A stretch of DNA of 30,134 nt from an uncultured Prevotella sp. (GTDB lineage: Bacteria; Bacteroidota; Bacteroidia; Bacteroidales; Bacteroidaceae), in assembly GCA_938028745.1 (NCBI GenBank), contig CALIZL010000016.1:1-30134 (forward strand), read 5' to 3'. The number at the start of each line of letters is the position of its first letter. Within the stretch, counting starts at the first letter, position 1. The position numbers and the translations under genes were made by a program. Positions 16,761-26,403 of this stretch are shown here, one piece after another. Below the pieces are notes generated by a model. It worked only from the letters and a program-made list of their open reading frames with translations, made no database searches and was not told the origin of the DNA.

Positions 16761-17723
16761 GTGCGAGAATATAAAATAGATTAAGGCAAAATGAAAAAAC
16801 ATGAAAGGTAAAAACCCCGTTAACATAAATATACGCGTTAGTTGCACGCTTTAAGTTGCAACAATAAGCACATACGCGCGTGTTAAGGCATAAAAACAGA
16901 CAAACAGAAAAATAAAAACCACCAAATAGAAATAGTTAGGCAGCCGAACTTAACGTTAAAAGACGTATACGAAAAAGAAAATAAAAATTGGCGCATGACG
17001 CTCAAAATGTCTCTGATAGCGTGAAAAAATAGGCAAACCAAGCATAAAACCTACTGAAACCAAAGGCCAAACAACAGCAACACGAGGACGAATAAATTAA
17101 ACATTAGGCACAAGATTTACATCAAAAAGACCTTAGTTAAAAAGTGATTAGGTGGTTTTGTAAACTAAAACGCATAACTTTTCACTACTTCAACTTTACG
17201 TTATCGCTTTCATTCAGGAAGTTAGCAGTTTTTCACCATTTGGCATCCACCCATCGTTCGCACGTGCCAACCATCCTACTTACCCCAACAAGCAGCAAGT
17301 CTGCCCCACCCTGCCGCCCCCTTTTTGCTATGCCCAGACCTCTTTTCACCCCATGCCTGCCCTAGCTTTATCACCAGCCAACGTTACCTAAACCCGCAAC
17401 TATCACGCTTCCTCCACAAAAGCATACCTTATATAACGCGCGCGTACGCGAGGGAAAGACAAAGGTTATACCGTTTCCACACCACGGCCTGCATCGCACG
17501 AAAGCCATCCCCCTACCCCATTCGCCCATTCGCATCAACACCATAAGAGTAAGATTTGGCCTTCTGCCCCGCTTAGCAAAACAAACGAGTCTGAGAAAAC
17601 AAGTGAGCCAACAGCCAGGTATTAAACGGACCACACCAACGAACCATCCTGCCCCAATTGGCCCTTAAAAAGCAGTAAAGGCACTTTTTACAAGCCACCA
17701 GGAACAAAAAAGACACGAAAAAA
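16761..17723. other. Gene-free stretch of about 960 bp
   Basis: AT-rich at the left, more C-rich from 17230 to 17520. The open frames are short, lack start signals and look non-coding in composition. A CGCGTACGCG palindrome lies near 17430-17450. Nothing else is supported. Confidence 0.6.
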
Positions 17724-17755
17724 TTTGGAACTACTAAAAAAAAGCAATACCTTTG
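17724..17755 (+). promoter_or_regulatory. Promoter of the tRNA pair
   Basis: TTTG (17724-17727), a 20-nt spacer and TACCTTTG (17748-17755), placed 45 bp before the tRNA-Ser. Confidence 0.75.
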
Positions 17756-17799
17756 CACCGCATTTAACAGCAAAGCGATTTTTCAACATCGACGGAAAA

Positions 17800-17886
17800 G
17801 GAAGTTTGGGTGAGTGGCTGAAACCACCAGTTTGCTAAACTGACGTACGGGTTACCGTACCGGGGGTTCGAATCCCCCAGCTTCCG
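17800..17886 (+). tRNA. tRNA-Ser (anticodon GCT)
   Basis: 87 nt with a long variable arm (GTACGGGTTACCGTAC). The acceptor GGAAGTT pairs with AGCTTCC, the anticodon loop TTGCTAA has GCT, and the T arm is GGGGGTTCGAATCCCCC. The discriminator is G and CCA is not encoded. Confidence 0.95.
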
Positions 17887-17906
17887 CAAGGTTTTAATAA
17901 TCGCAT

Positions 17907-17978
17907 GGTGGATTCATCTAACGGTTAGGATACAAGATTCTCAATCTTGGCATAGGGGTTCGATTCCCCTATCCACTA
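17907..17978 (+). tRNA. tRNA-Glu (anticodon CTC)
   Basis: 72 nt. Anticodon stem CAAGA/TCTTG with loop TTCTCAA gives CTC; T arm AGGGGTTCGATTCCCCT; acceptor GGTGGAT with ATCCACT. CCA follows the discriminator. It lies 20 bp after the tRNA-Ser and shares its promoter. Confidence 0.95.
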
Positions 17979-17986
17979 CCACCAAG

Positions 17987-18021
17987 AAGGGCTTTTGCGC
18001 ATGTTCGCAAGAGCCCTTTTT
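17987..18021 (+). terminator. Intrinsic terminator of the tRNA unit
   Basis: AAGGGCTTTTGCG and CGCAAGAGCCCTT form a 13-bp stem with one mismatch and a 6-nt loop, followed by a T-run. Confidence 0.9.
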
Positions 18022-18074
18022 GCGTTAACCAATGAAAAACAACACCACCCAACCAATCTTTATGCCCATCAATC

Positions 18075-18105
18075 TTGGGCGTTCTGCCATTTTTTTATAC
18101 TTTTG
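18075..18105 (+). promoter_or_regulatory. Promoter of the ABC efflux operon
   Basis: TTG (18075-18077), a 20-nt spacer and TACTTTTG (18098-18105). It predicts a leader of about 95 nt. Confidence 0.6.
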
Positions 18106-18208
18106 CCAGATATAAAGTGCATGCACTTAGCGTACCCACATGCTAGGGACGGCTAGATGAAATGTAATGAAAGTGCAACTTTTAAAGTCTGCCTAACGTC
18201 TATACAGT

Positions 18209-18910
18209 ATGATTGAACTAAAAGACATCAACAAAACATACTTTGGCGCACAGCCCCTACACGTGCTCAAAGGTATCAACCTCACCATCGGCGACGGCGA
18301 GTTTGTATCCATCATGGGGGCATCGGGGTCGGGAAAGTCAACCCTTTTGAACATCCTCGGCATTCTCGACAACTACGACACAGGCGAATATCGCCTCGGA
18401 GGAACACTCATCAAGGACCTTACCGAGCGGCGCGCCGCCTATTATCGCAACCGCATGATTGGTTTTGTTTTCCAATCATTCAACCTCATTGGCTTTAAAA
18501 CGGCTGTGGAAAACGTAGAGCTACCCCTGTTTTATCAAGGCGTGTCGCGCAAGAAACGCCACACCTTGGCCATGGAATACTTGGAAAAACTTGGGCTTGC
18601 ACAATGGGCCAGCCACTATCCCAACGAGATGTCGGGCGGACAAAAGCAGCGCGTGGCCATAGCAAGGGCACTGATAACCAAACCGCAAATAATACTCGCC
18701 GACGAGCCTACGGGCGCACTCGACTCTAAAACCAGCGTTGAGGTGATGCAACTGATAACTAGCTTAAACCGAAACGAAGGCATTACCACCGTGGTTGTGA
18801 CCCACGACCCAGGCGTGGCCGAACAAACCGACAGGCTGATAAGGATTAAAGACGGACTGATTGTTGATGAAGGAGACAACAAAAAGCCCCAATCACACCT
18901 GCACAAATAA
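18209..18910 (+). CDS. ABC transporter ATPase, MacB/LolD type
   Basis: 233 residues. Walker A GASGSGKST (37-45), Q-loop Gln89, signature MSGGQ (141-145), Walker B IILADE (161-166), switch His199. The wording matches the MacB/LolD class that works with FtsX-type permeases in the inner membrane to drive export to or across the periplasm. First gene of a five-gene run; the next start is 26 bp downstream. Confidence 0.96.
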   Translation: MIELKDINKTYFGAQPLHVLKGINLTIGDGEFVSIMGASGSGKSTLLNILGILDNYDTGEYRLGGTLIKDLTERRAAYYRNRMIGFVFQSFNLIGFKTAVENVELPLFYQGVSRKKRHTLAMEYLEKLGLAQWASHYPNEMSGGQKQRVAIARALITKPQIILADEPTGALDSKTSVEVMQLITSLNRNEGITTVVVTHDPGVAEQTDRLIRIKDGLIVDEGDNKKPQSHLHK

Positions 18911-18936
18911 ACCACACTTAACCGCAAGAAGCAATT

Positions 18937-20199
18937 ATGTACACGCTCATAGCCGAAATATGGTCGACCACCCGACGTAACAAGCTGCGCACGGCACTCA
19001 CGGGTTTTGCCGTGGCCTGGGGCATATTTATGCTGATTTGCTTGCTGGGTGCAGGCAACGGACTTATCAATGCAGCCACACAAAACATGGACCGCTTTCT
19101 TAGCACCTCGATGATGGTAGAAGGCGGAAATACAAGTAAGGAATATAACGGCCTGCCCAAAGACCGCGCTATCACACTGAACGACCAAGACATCAATACC
19201 ACGCAAAACCAATTTAAGCAGAATGTGGAGACCGTTGGCGCAGAAATAGAATTGGGCGACCAAACCATCACGCTGGGCGACAAGTACGAAACGGCATCGC
19301 TAACGGGCGTTTACCCTAACGAAATAGACATCAACAAGCGTAAAATGCTCTGTGGAAGGTTTATCAACCAAACCGATATGGAGGAGCAACGCAAGGTGTT
19401 GGTGATTAGCAAAAGCCGCGCACAAGGGCTGATGCCCAACAATTGGCAAGGCGTTGTGGGGCAACAAGTAACGATGGGCGGCTTGGCTTTCCTTGTGGTG
19501 GGCATCTACTCGGACGACGAAAGCATGTTCCGCAACAACTCGTACGCACCATTTACCACCATGCGCACCATATACAATAAGGGCAACAAAACGGGAAACA
19601 TCATATTTAGCTTTAAGGGGCTAGACACACAAGCTGCTAATGAGGCCTTCGAGCAAAGTTATCGCCGCAAGATTAACGCTCGCCACGACGCCGCGCCCGA
19701 CGATGAAGAGTCCATTTGGATATGGAACAGGTTTACCGATAGCCTGCAAATGAACACAGGTACGGGCATCATACGCACCGCCTTGTGGATTGTGGGCATC
19801 TTCACCTTGCTTAGCGGCATAGTGGGGGTTAGCAACATCATGCTCATCACCGTAAAAGAACGCACCCGCGAGTTTGGCATACGCAAGGCCATTGGCGCAA
19901 CGCCGTGGTTGATTTTAAAGCTCATCATCACCGAGAGCATTATCATCACGCTCTTCTTTGGCTATATTGGCATGATGCTTGGCATCGGCGCGAACCTATA
20001 TATGGACGCAACCATCGGCAATGCCTCACTAGATGCGGGCGTGTTTCAACAGAAAATGTTCGTCAATCCCACCGTGGGCTTCGCCGTCTGCATGCAAGCC
20101 ACGCTGCTCATTGTTATCGCCGGCACCATAGCTGGCCTTATTCCTGCGCGCAAAGCGGCCAAAACGCGACCCATAGAGGCTTTGAACGCGATGGACTAA
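18937..20199 (+). CDS. MacB/FtsX-type ABC permease 1
   Basis: 420 residues. One membrane segment near the N-terminus (about 20-40, after RRNKLRTALTGFAVAWG), a periplasmic MacB-PCD-like domain (about 45-270), then three membrane segments with VSNIMLITVKERTREFGIRKAIGATP between the first two, a strongly conserved FtsX signature. It shares that plan with the next gene, so the two probably form a heterodimer served by the ATPase at 18209. Confidence 0.95.
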   Translation: MYTLIAEIWSTTRRNKLRTALTGFAVAWGIFMLICLLGAGNGLINAATQNMDRFLSTSMMVEGGNTSKEYNGLPKDRAITLNDQDINTTQNQFKQNVETVGAEIELGDQTITLGDKYETASLTGVYPNEIDINKRKMLCGRFINQTDMEEQRKVLVISKSRAQGLMPNNWQGVVGQQVTMGGLAFLVVGIYSDDESMFRNNSYAPFTTMRTIYNKGNKTGNIIFSFKGLDTQAANEAFEQSYRRKINARHDAAPDDEESIWIWNRFTDSLQMNTGTGIIRTALWIVGIFTLLSGIVGVSNIMLITVKERTREFGIRKAIGATPWLILKLIITESIIITLFFGYIGMMLGIGANLYMDATIGNASLDAGVFQQKMFVNPTVGFAVCMQATLLIVIAGTIAGLIPARKAAKTRPIEALNAMD

Positions 20200-20368
20200 C
20201 AGGACGGAACGACCTGACGGAATGAGATGAGAAGAAACGAAACGGGCAGGAAGAAGATAGGCAAAAAGCCCCGCGCAACCCATTTTCGCTCAAACTCATA
20301 AGCCCATAAAACGCCACATCCAAACGCATAAACTTATAAATTCACCACCTCAACACCTCACATATACA

Positions 20369-21610
20369 ATGATAGATCTCGACAGATACAAAGAAATACT
20401 CGACACCCTAACGCGCAACAAGACGCGAAGCTTCCTTACGGGCTTTGGTGTTTTCTGGGGCATTTTCATGCTCGTGTCGCTATTGGGAGGCGGTAAAGGA
20501 CTACGCGAATTGCTCTCGGCTACGTTCAAAGGCTTTGCAAACAACTCGGGTATGTTCTTTGCCATGAACACAACAAAGCCTTACGAGGGGCTAAAAAAAG
20601 GTCGGAGCTGGAGCATGTCGTATAAAGACTTGGAGCGAGTGCGCCAACAAGTGCCCGAGGTTGAAATGGTTACGCCCATGATTAGCAGATGGGGATCTAC
20701 CGCCGTGTATGAAGACAAGAAAGCATCGTGTGTTTTTAAGGGACTAGAACAGAGCTTTCAGGGCATTGAGGCACCCGACATCTATTACGGACGTTATCTT
20801 AACGACATCGATAACCTCCAAAAACGCAAGGTGTGCATCATTGGAAAACAAGTGTATAAGACGCTTTTCCCCAAGGGTGGAAACCCTTGTGGCAAGGATA
20901 TTCGCGTTGGTCCGGTGTTCTTTAAGGTTGTGGGGGTGGATTATAATCCTGGTAAGTTCAACATTAATGGTAGAGCCCAAGAGTCTGTTGTTGTGCCGAT
21001 AAATGTGATGCGCGATGCCTTCGCCATGGGCGACACCATTCACCTGTTGTGTTTTACAGTCCATAAGGGTTACAAAGTGAGCGATGTTACACCCAAGATA
21101 CGCACGGTGGTGGCGCGTGCACACCATGTAGACCCAACCGACGAGAAGGCTTTGCCTGCCTTTAACATGGAATCTATGTTCAATATGATGGACAATTTGT
21201 TCAACGGAGTGGACTTCCTGGCCTGGCTTGTAGGCATCGGTACGCTGCTGGCGGGGGCTATTGGCGTGAGCAACATCATGATGGTGACGGTGAAAGAACG
21301 TACCACCGAGATAGGAATAAGGCGCGCCATCGGTGCAACGCCACGTAATATCCTCACGCAAATCATTGCCGAGAGCATCACGCTTATCAGTGTTGCGGGC
21401 ATGTTGGGCATCGTTTTCACGGTGATGATATTACAACTGGCCGAAATGGCGAGCACCACCGACGGTGTTGTGAATACCCATTATCAGATCAGTTTCACCA
21501 CGGCCGTGGGCGCAGTTCTGTTTCTTTGCGTGCTTGGCGTGCTTGCCGGACTTGCACCGGCACTGCGCGCCATGAACATTAAGCCCGTAGACGCCATGCG
21601 CGACGAGTGA
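20369..21610 (+). CDS. MacB/FtsX-type ABC permease 2
   Basis: 413 residues with the same layout as permease 1: an N-terminal membrane segment after RNKTRSFLTGFGVFWG, a periplasmic domain, and the FtsX signature VSNIMMVTVKERTTEIGIRRAIGATP. The 170-bp gap to permease 1 has no clear promoter or terminator, so one transcript is likely. Two non-identical permeases are typical of Bacteroidota MacB-like systems. Confidence 0.95.
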   Translation: MIDLDRYKEILDTLTRNKTRSFLTGFGVFWGIFMLVSLLGGGKGLRELLSATFKGFANNSGMFFAMNTTKPYEGLKKGRSWSMSYKDLERVRQQVPEVEMVTPMISRWGSTAVYEDKKASCVFKGLEQSFQGIEAPDIYYGRYLNDIDNLQKRKVCIIGKQVYKTLFPKGGNPCGKDIRVGPVFFKVVGVDYNPGKFNINGRAQESVVVPINVMRDAFAMGDTIHLLCFTVHKGYKVSDVTPKIRTVVARAHHVDPTDEKALPAFNMESMFNMMDNLFNGVDFLAWLVGIGTLLAGAIGVSNIMMVTVKERTTEIGIRRAIGATPRNILTQIIAESITLISVAGMLGIVFTVMILQLAEMASTTDGVVNTHYQISFTTAVGAVLFLCVLGVLAGLAPALRAMNIKPVDAMRDE

Positions 21611-21735
21611 CAAATGGGTCGGCATACGCCCCAAAAACCATACCGAAACAAAACAATAAGACATAAAACATTAACAAAGGAGACCCCAAAAACAACGCCC
21701 TCGCAACACGAAAGGCTAACAAGGGGAATGACGTT

Positions 21736-22875
21736 ATGAAGAAGAAAATCATTGTGGCAGTGCTTATATCCATCGTGTTTGTAGGCACATTCGTGTTTCT
21801 CTGGGCCAAATCGCAGCCCCAACCCGAACAATACACCGAACTGACGGCCAGTGTTAAGGACCTGAAAAAGACAACAGTTATTACTGGGCGCATAGAACCG
21901 CGCAACGAAGTGAACGTGAAACCGCAGATTTCGGGCATCATTACCGAGATTATGAAGGAGGCAGGGCAACCCATACAGGCAGGCGAAGTGATTGCCAAAG
22001 TGAAGGTTATACCCGACATGGGGCAGCTTAGCGGCGCACAAGCGCGAGTAAGACTGGCCAAGATTAACCTGGAACAGGCCAAGGCCGAATACGATAGGGA
22101 GAAGACTTTGTTTGACAAAGGATTGGTGGCTGCACAAGAATACGAGAAGGTTAAGCAAGTGTACCAGCAGGCCAAAGAAGAAGTGTCGGCCGCCGACGAC
22201 AACTTACAGGTGGTGCGCGACGGTGTTTCGAAGAGCAACGCCAAGGCTAGCTCCACGCTGATACGCTCTACCATCACGGGAATTATACTCGACATCCCCG
22301 TGAAAGTGGGCAATTCGGTTATCCTAAGCAACACCTTCAACGACGGAACAACCATTGCCAGCGTGGCCAACATGAACGACCTTATCTTTAAAGGCAACAT
22401 CGACGAGACCGAAGTGGGCCATGTAAAGCCGGGAATGACGATGAAAATAACCATCGGCGCATTGCAAAACCTCAACTTCACGGCCTCGTTAGAGTATATT
22501 TCGCCCAAGGCGGTAGAAGCTAATGGTGCCAACCAGTTTGAAATTAAGGCCGCCGTGCACGTGGATAAGGCCACAAACATACGCAGCGGATATAGCGCGA
22601 ACGCCGAAATTGTGTTGCAAGCGGCCAACAAAGCGCTCACCGTTCCCGAAAGTGCCATCGAGTTTAGCGGCAAAGCCACCTATGTTTATATTCCCAAAGG
22701 CGAGGGAAAGGAACTTACTTACGAACGAAGAATGGTGAAAACAGGCCTTAGCGACGGCATCGACATTCAGATATTGAGTGGTCTGAAAGCCGGAGACAAG
22801 GTGCGCGGACCGAAGGTTGTTGCCTCAACAGACACAGAAACTGATGAAAAACGAGATTCAAAGAGACATTACTAA
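21736..22875 (+). CDS. Periplasmic adaptor (membrane fusion) protein, HlyD/MacA type
   Basis: 379 residues. Signal anchor at about 4-24, lipoyl half (GRIEPRNEVNVKPQISG and AGEVIAKVK), a helical hairpin at about 95-165, then the second lipoyl half and a beta-barrel domain (PGMTMKITIGALQN). It links inner-membrane MacB-type permeases to an outer-membrane TolC-like channel, for which no gene is in the window. Its stop is one base before the start of the peptidase gene. Confidence 0.95.
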   Translation: MKKKIIVAVLISIVFVGTFVFLWAKSQPQPEQYTELTASVKDLKKTTVITGRIEPRNEVNVKPQISGIITEIMKEAGQPIQAGEVIAKVKVIPDMGQLSGAQARVRLAKINLEQAKAEYDREKTLFDKGLVAAQEYEKVKQVYQQAKEEVSAADDNLQVVRDGVSKSNAKASSTLIRSTITGIILDIPVKVGNSVILSNTFNDGTTIASVANMNDLIFKGNIDETEVGHVKPGMTMKITIGALQNLNFTASLEYISPKAVEANGANQFEIKAAVHVDKATNIRSGYSANAEIVLQAANKALTVPESAIEFSGKATYVYIPKGEGKELTYERRMVKTGLSDGIDIQILSGLKAGDKVRGPKVVASTDTETDEKRDSKRHY

Positions 22876-22876
22876 T

Positions 22877-25333
22877 ATGAATATGCGTAAACAATCACTA
22901 CTCTTCGTGGTCTCCGCAATGGCCTTCGCAACCGCTTCGGCTAACGACGTGGACGTGAAAACATTCCGCTATGCCGGCCCTTTTGACCTACCTGCACCCG
23001 TTTTGATAGACAGCACCGACGCGCAACAAAAGCGGTTCGCATCCGAGTCGCTGCTCAACACGCCCCTTCACCTCAACCTGGCGCAGCAAGGGCGCATCGT
23101 TAACGCGGGCAACGTGCCCACATCTGCTGCCCCTTATGCCCTGCACCTGCTGCAATTCAACATCCAAAACGCTGCTTACCGCAAGGTGGGCATCGAGCTG
23201 AAAGGGCTGAAACACTATCAGGTGTACGTAGACAACAAGCTGGCTTCACCATCAGACGTTGCCTTGCAACCGCAAACCCACAACGTGGTGATTAAGTATC
23301 TCAGCCAAAAAGACTCTACCTACAACCTCTCCGTGCGGCTAACCAACGTGGGCGACAGCCTTACAACCAACACAGACACACGCCGAACGCTCACGCTGAG
23401 CGACATCCAAAACGGTCTGCAATACTATCGCCTAGGCTTGTCGGCCAACGGACGCTACCTCATCACCAACTATTACGACGTGATGGACGGCGGTTACACG
23501 CGCTATTCGTGGCGACTGACCGACCTTAAAACAGGTACCATCATGCGCCAGACGGACGAATCGATGAGTTGGATACCCGGAACAAACCGCTTCTACACCA
23601 TACGCAAAGGACGTGAGGGTCGCGACATCATCGCTACCAACCCGCTAACGGGGCGCGAACAGACACTGGCCACAGGCATTGGCGAAGGAAACATCACGCT
23701 TGCACCCAATGGCGAGTATCTGATACTAAGCACTTCGCAAGAAGGACCAAAGGAAGATGCCGACATCTACGAGATAACACAACCCGAAGACAGGATACCT
23801 GGCTGGCGAACACGTTCGAACTTGTCGTTGGTTGACTTGAAAACAGGACTGACTAGACCGCTTACGTTCGGTTATCACAACGTGTCGCTCGAAGACATAT
23901 CGGCAGACGGACGCTATATATTATATATGGTGTCGCGTAGTCGACTGGAAAAGCGCCCCACAACCGTTTCTTCGCTCTACAAGCTAGACGTTAAGACGAT
24001 GCAAACCACCTGCGTTGCCCACGATGAAGGTTTTCTTTCGGAGGCGCGTTTCTCGCCCGACGCATCGGTTCTCTTAGTTAAAGCCACGGCCGAGGCATTC
24101 AACGGCGTGGGCAAGAACGTGCCCGAAGGTAGCACGCCCAACATGTACGACTATCAACTCTTTGCCCTAAACGTGGGCAGCAAGGCCGTAACGCCACTCA
24201 CAAAGACCTTCAATCCCAGCATCGAAGACTTCTCGTGGAATCCACGCGACGGACAAATCTACTTCACGGCATTGGATAAAGACCAGCAAAAGCTTTTCCG
24301 CCTGAACCCCAAGACGAACAAGTTTACCCGGCTCGACATGCCCGAAGACTACGTCACTAGGGTTTCTTTCGCCCACAATGCGCCGCTGGCGGTGTGGTAT
24401 GGAGAAAGCGCATCCAATTCGGACAGGCTTTACACGCTGAACTTAGACAACGGAAAGAGCAGCCTATTGGAAGACCTGAGCAAGCTGAAACTAAAAGACA
24501 TTGACCTAGGAACATGCACGCCGTGGAACTTCGTCTCGTCTCGCGGCGACACCATCTCTGGTCGTTGTTATCTTCCTCCACACTTCGACCCGAACAAAAA
24601 GTACCCCATGATAGTGAACTATTATGGTGGCTGTTCGCCCGTGAGCGTTTATTTTGAGAGCCGTTATCCCCTGAACCTCTACGCCGCGCAAGGCTACGTA
24701 GTGTATTTGGTTAATCCCAGTGGTGCTGCGGGTTTCGGTCAGACCCACGCCTCACGCCATGTCAACACCGCAGGCAAGGGTGTGGCCGAAGACATTATCG
24801 AAGGAACAAAGGCTTTTCTTAAAGCCCACCCCTACGTAGACCCCAAGCGCGTGGGCTGTATAGGTGCATCTTACGGCGGATTTATGACCCAATACCTGCA
24901 AACCCAAACCGACATCTTCGCCGCAGCCATATCGCATGCAGGCATAAGCGACCACACCAGCTATTGGGGCGAGGGCTATTGGGGATATAGTTACAGCGAG
25001 GTGTCGATGGCAAACAGCTATCCTTGGACACGCAAAGACCTCTATGTTGACCAAAGTCCGCTGTACAACGCCGACAAGATACACACGCCCCTACTCTTCC
25101 TTCATGGCAACGTCGACACGAACGTGCCCATCGGCGAGAGCATTCAGATGTTCACGGCCCTGAAATTGCTGGGCAGGCCCACGGCATTTGTTGTGGTAAA
25201 CGGCGAGAACCATACCATTATGGACTACCAAAAGCGCATAAAATGGCAGAACACCATCTTCGCATGGTTCGCTCGTTACTTACAAAACAACCCCTCATGG
25301 TGGCAAGCGCTCTATCCTGAAAAGAAACTATAA
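22877..25333 (+). CDS. S9-family serine peptidase (dipeptidyl peptidase IV/prolyl oligopeptidase-like)
   Basis: 818 residues. Signal peptide (about 1-22, ending ATASAN), a beta-propeller-like N-terminal part, then an alpha/beta-hydrolase domain from about residue 560. The catalytic triad reads as Ser665 in GASYGGF, Asp747 in HGNVDTNVP and His779 in GENHTIM. Such enzymes remove dipeptides from peptides, usually in the periplasm or on the surface. The start follows the adaptor stop by one base, and a terminator lies 19 bp after its own stop, so it is the last gene of the efflux operon. An extended frame from 22817 would overlap the adaptor and hide the signal peptide. Confidence 0.93.
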   Translation: MNMRKQSLLFVVSAMAFATASANDVDVKTFRYAGPFDLPAPVLIDSTDAQQKRFASESLLNTPLHLNLAQQGRIVNAGNVPTSAAPYALHLLQFNIQNAAYRKVGIELKGLKHYQVYVDNKLASPSDVALQPQTHNVVIKYLSQKDSTYNLSVRLTNVGDSLTTNTDTRRTLTLSDIQNGLQYYRLGLSANGRYLITNYYDVMDGGYTRYSWRLTDLKTGTIMRQTDESMSWIPGTNRFYTIRKGREGRDIIATNPLTGREQTLATGIGEGNITLAPNGEYLILSTSQEGPKEDADIYEITQPEDRIPGWRTRSNLSLVDLKTGLTRPLTFGYHNVSLEDISADGRYILYMVSRSRLEKRPTTVSSLYKLDVKTMQTTCVAHDEGFLSEARFSPDASVLLVKATAEAFNGVGKNVPEGSTPNMYDYQLFALNVGSKAVTPLTKTFNPSIEDFSWNPRDGQIYFTALDKDQQKLFRLNPKTNKFTRLDMPEDYVTRVSFAHNAPLAVWYGESASNSDRLYTLNLDNGKSSLLEDLSKLKLKDIDLGTCTPWNFVSSRGDTISGRCYLPPHFDPNKKYPMIVNYYGGCSPVSVYFESRYPLNLYAAQGYVVYLVNPSGAAGFGQTHASRHVNTAGKGVAEDIIEGTKAFLKAHPYVDPKRVGCIGASYGGFMTQYLQTQTDIFAAAISHAGISDHTSYWGEGYWGYSYSEVSMANSYPWTRKDLYVDQSPLYNADKIHTPLLFLHGNVDTNVPIGESIQMFTALKLLGRPTAFVVVNGENHTIMDYQKRIKWQNTIFAWFARYLQNNPSWWQALYPEKKL

Positions 25334-25351
25334 CAGCAAACAAACACCGAA

Positions 25352-25391
25352 AAATCGGGTTAAGTTCAGCGTTTTGAACTTAACCCGATTT
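25352..25391 (+). terminator. Strong intrinsic terminator after the efflux/peptidase operon
   Basis: AAATCGGGTTAAGTTCA (25352-25368) pairs perfectly with TGAACTTAACCCGATTT (25375-25391): a 17-bp stem and 6-nt loop, with TGTTTT after it. Confidence 0.92.
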
Positions 25392-25728
25392 TGTTTTGGC
25401 GACCTGAACTTAGTGATTTAAACCCAATCGCGCATTAGAACCTGTTCAGATTCTGTGTATTGCTGAGCATATTGTATGTCTTGTTCTTGAAGACTTAGCG
25501 AGCTACGTCAAGAGAACAAGACAGGCAATACGTCGACAATAGTCCTCGGTTTCGTGGAACTTCTATGCAAGCCGAGTGAAAAGGAGCTTGCTCGTTTTCC
25601 CGAGGCGCAGCCTGAAGTCGGCGCAGTCAGCGGTAAGGCCTTGCGGTGCGCCGTTGGCGTTGACGTTGCAGTTGTGAATGCCATGCCGCTCACGACCCTA
25701 GCTAGAAGAAAAAATCTACACATCATTC
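25392..25728. other. Gene-poor stretch with a second long inverted repeat
   Basis: TGTCTTGTTCT-TGA (25477-25490) pairs with TCA-AGAGAACAAGACA (25508-25523), and GTATTG/CAATAC extends it. It may end minus-strand transcription from the RHS locus. From 25550 to 25720 the bases are G+C-rich with short frames on both strands (87 codons from 25554 on the plus strand is the longest). I cannot support a gene there. Confidence 0.5.
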
Positions 25729-26292
25729 CTAGATGTCATGAACTTCCAAAATCCGCTTTTGAGAGAGGTCCAAGAGAATTGTCACATTATCGTACTTATT
25801 CCGACTTTTATCATTAGCCAAAGAAATGATTGTTATGCCTTTTGGGGGAGCGCCTACTCCTAGCACATCATTGCCCAAGAATACCATATAATAGTATTTA
25901 TATAGGTTTACCAATACATAGATGTGTCCTAGTTTCCTATATGCTAAATATTGCCTATAATACACACTTATATTTAAGAAAGGAAATTTCGAGCCAAGCT
26001 TTTGCCACTTCTGCTTATCAGAAAGGATTGTTTTTATTGTTTCAATCTCATTGTCGGAAAGATTGTAATACCTCCTACTTTGAACATAAAATAGCGTGCC
26101 ATCATCCCACATCGCGCCAGGAAGCATAGAAACGTCAAGAGCGATTGCTGAATCTTCTGTTGCATATCTTCTAAACTTCGTTCCTGGAACATTCTTACGA
26201 ACATTTTCACTTGATTTACTTGTTCTACTTCCACAGCTGCAAAAAACAGCCATAATACCGATTAATAAAACATGCTTCACTGTATATATCAT
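25729..26292 (-). CDS. Lipoprotein, probable orphan immunity protein of the RHS locus
   Basis: 187 residues with a lipoprotein signal ending FCSC (Cys20). The mature region has several beta-like stretches (WDDGTLFYVQSRRYYNL, HIYVLVNLYKYYYMVFLG). No family is recognised. The start ATG overlaps the TGA of a short toxin-like tail (26289-26396), the translational coupling usual for a toxin and its immunity gene. Low G+C compared with the housekeeping genes fits a horizontally exchanged cassette. Confidence 0.7.
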   Translation of the reverse strand: MIYTVKHVLLIGIMAVFCSCGSRTSKSSENVRKNVPGTKFRRYATEDSAIALDVSMLPGAMWDDGTLFYVQSRRYYNLSDNEIETIKTILSDKQKWQKLGSKFPFLNISVYYRQYLAYRKLGHIYVLVNLYKYYYMVFLGNDVLGVGAPPKGITIISLANDKSRNKYDNVTILLDLSQKRILEVHDI

Positions 26293-26396
26293 TTCTTTCC
26301 TTGTTTTTTAGAATTGAGTTTGTAATCAAAACCTTTTGTCCCTGGCTGTGCATTGTAATGATAAAGTATATTTCCTCTGTAATCAATAGACAGATG
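26289..26396 (-). pseudogene. C-terminal tail of a lost RHS-type toxin
   Basis: A 35-codon open stretch (SIDYRGNILYHYNAQPG, then TKGFDYKLNSKKQGKK) is bounded upstream by an in-frame TAG (26397-26399) and ends in a TGA that overlaps the ATG of the lipoprotein gene. The upstream part of the gene is absent. The reading looks protein-like and the ATGA overlap supports it; no known toxin family could be assigned. Confidence 0.45.
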
Positions 26397-26403
26397 CTAC
26401 ATG

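Noticed and set aside
17144..17773. Short frames on both strands before the tRNAs
   Set aside because: No start signals, odd composition, and no recognisable motif.
22817..22876. Extension of the S9 peptidase into the adaptor gene
   Set aside because: It would bury the signal peptide and fully overlap the adaptor's coding end.
25554..25817. 87-codon plus-strand frame
   Set aside because: It runs into the 3' end of the minus-strand lipoprotein gene and shows no domain; left as undetermined.
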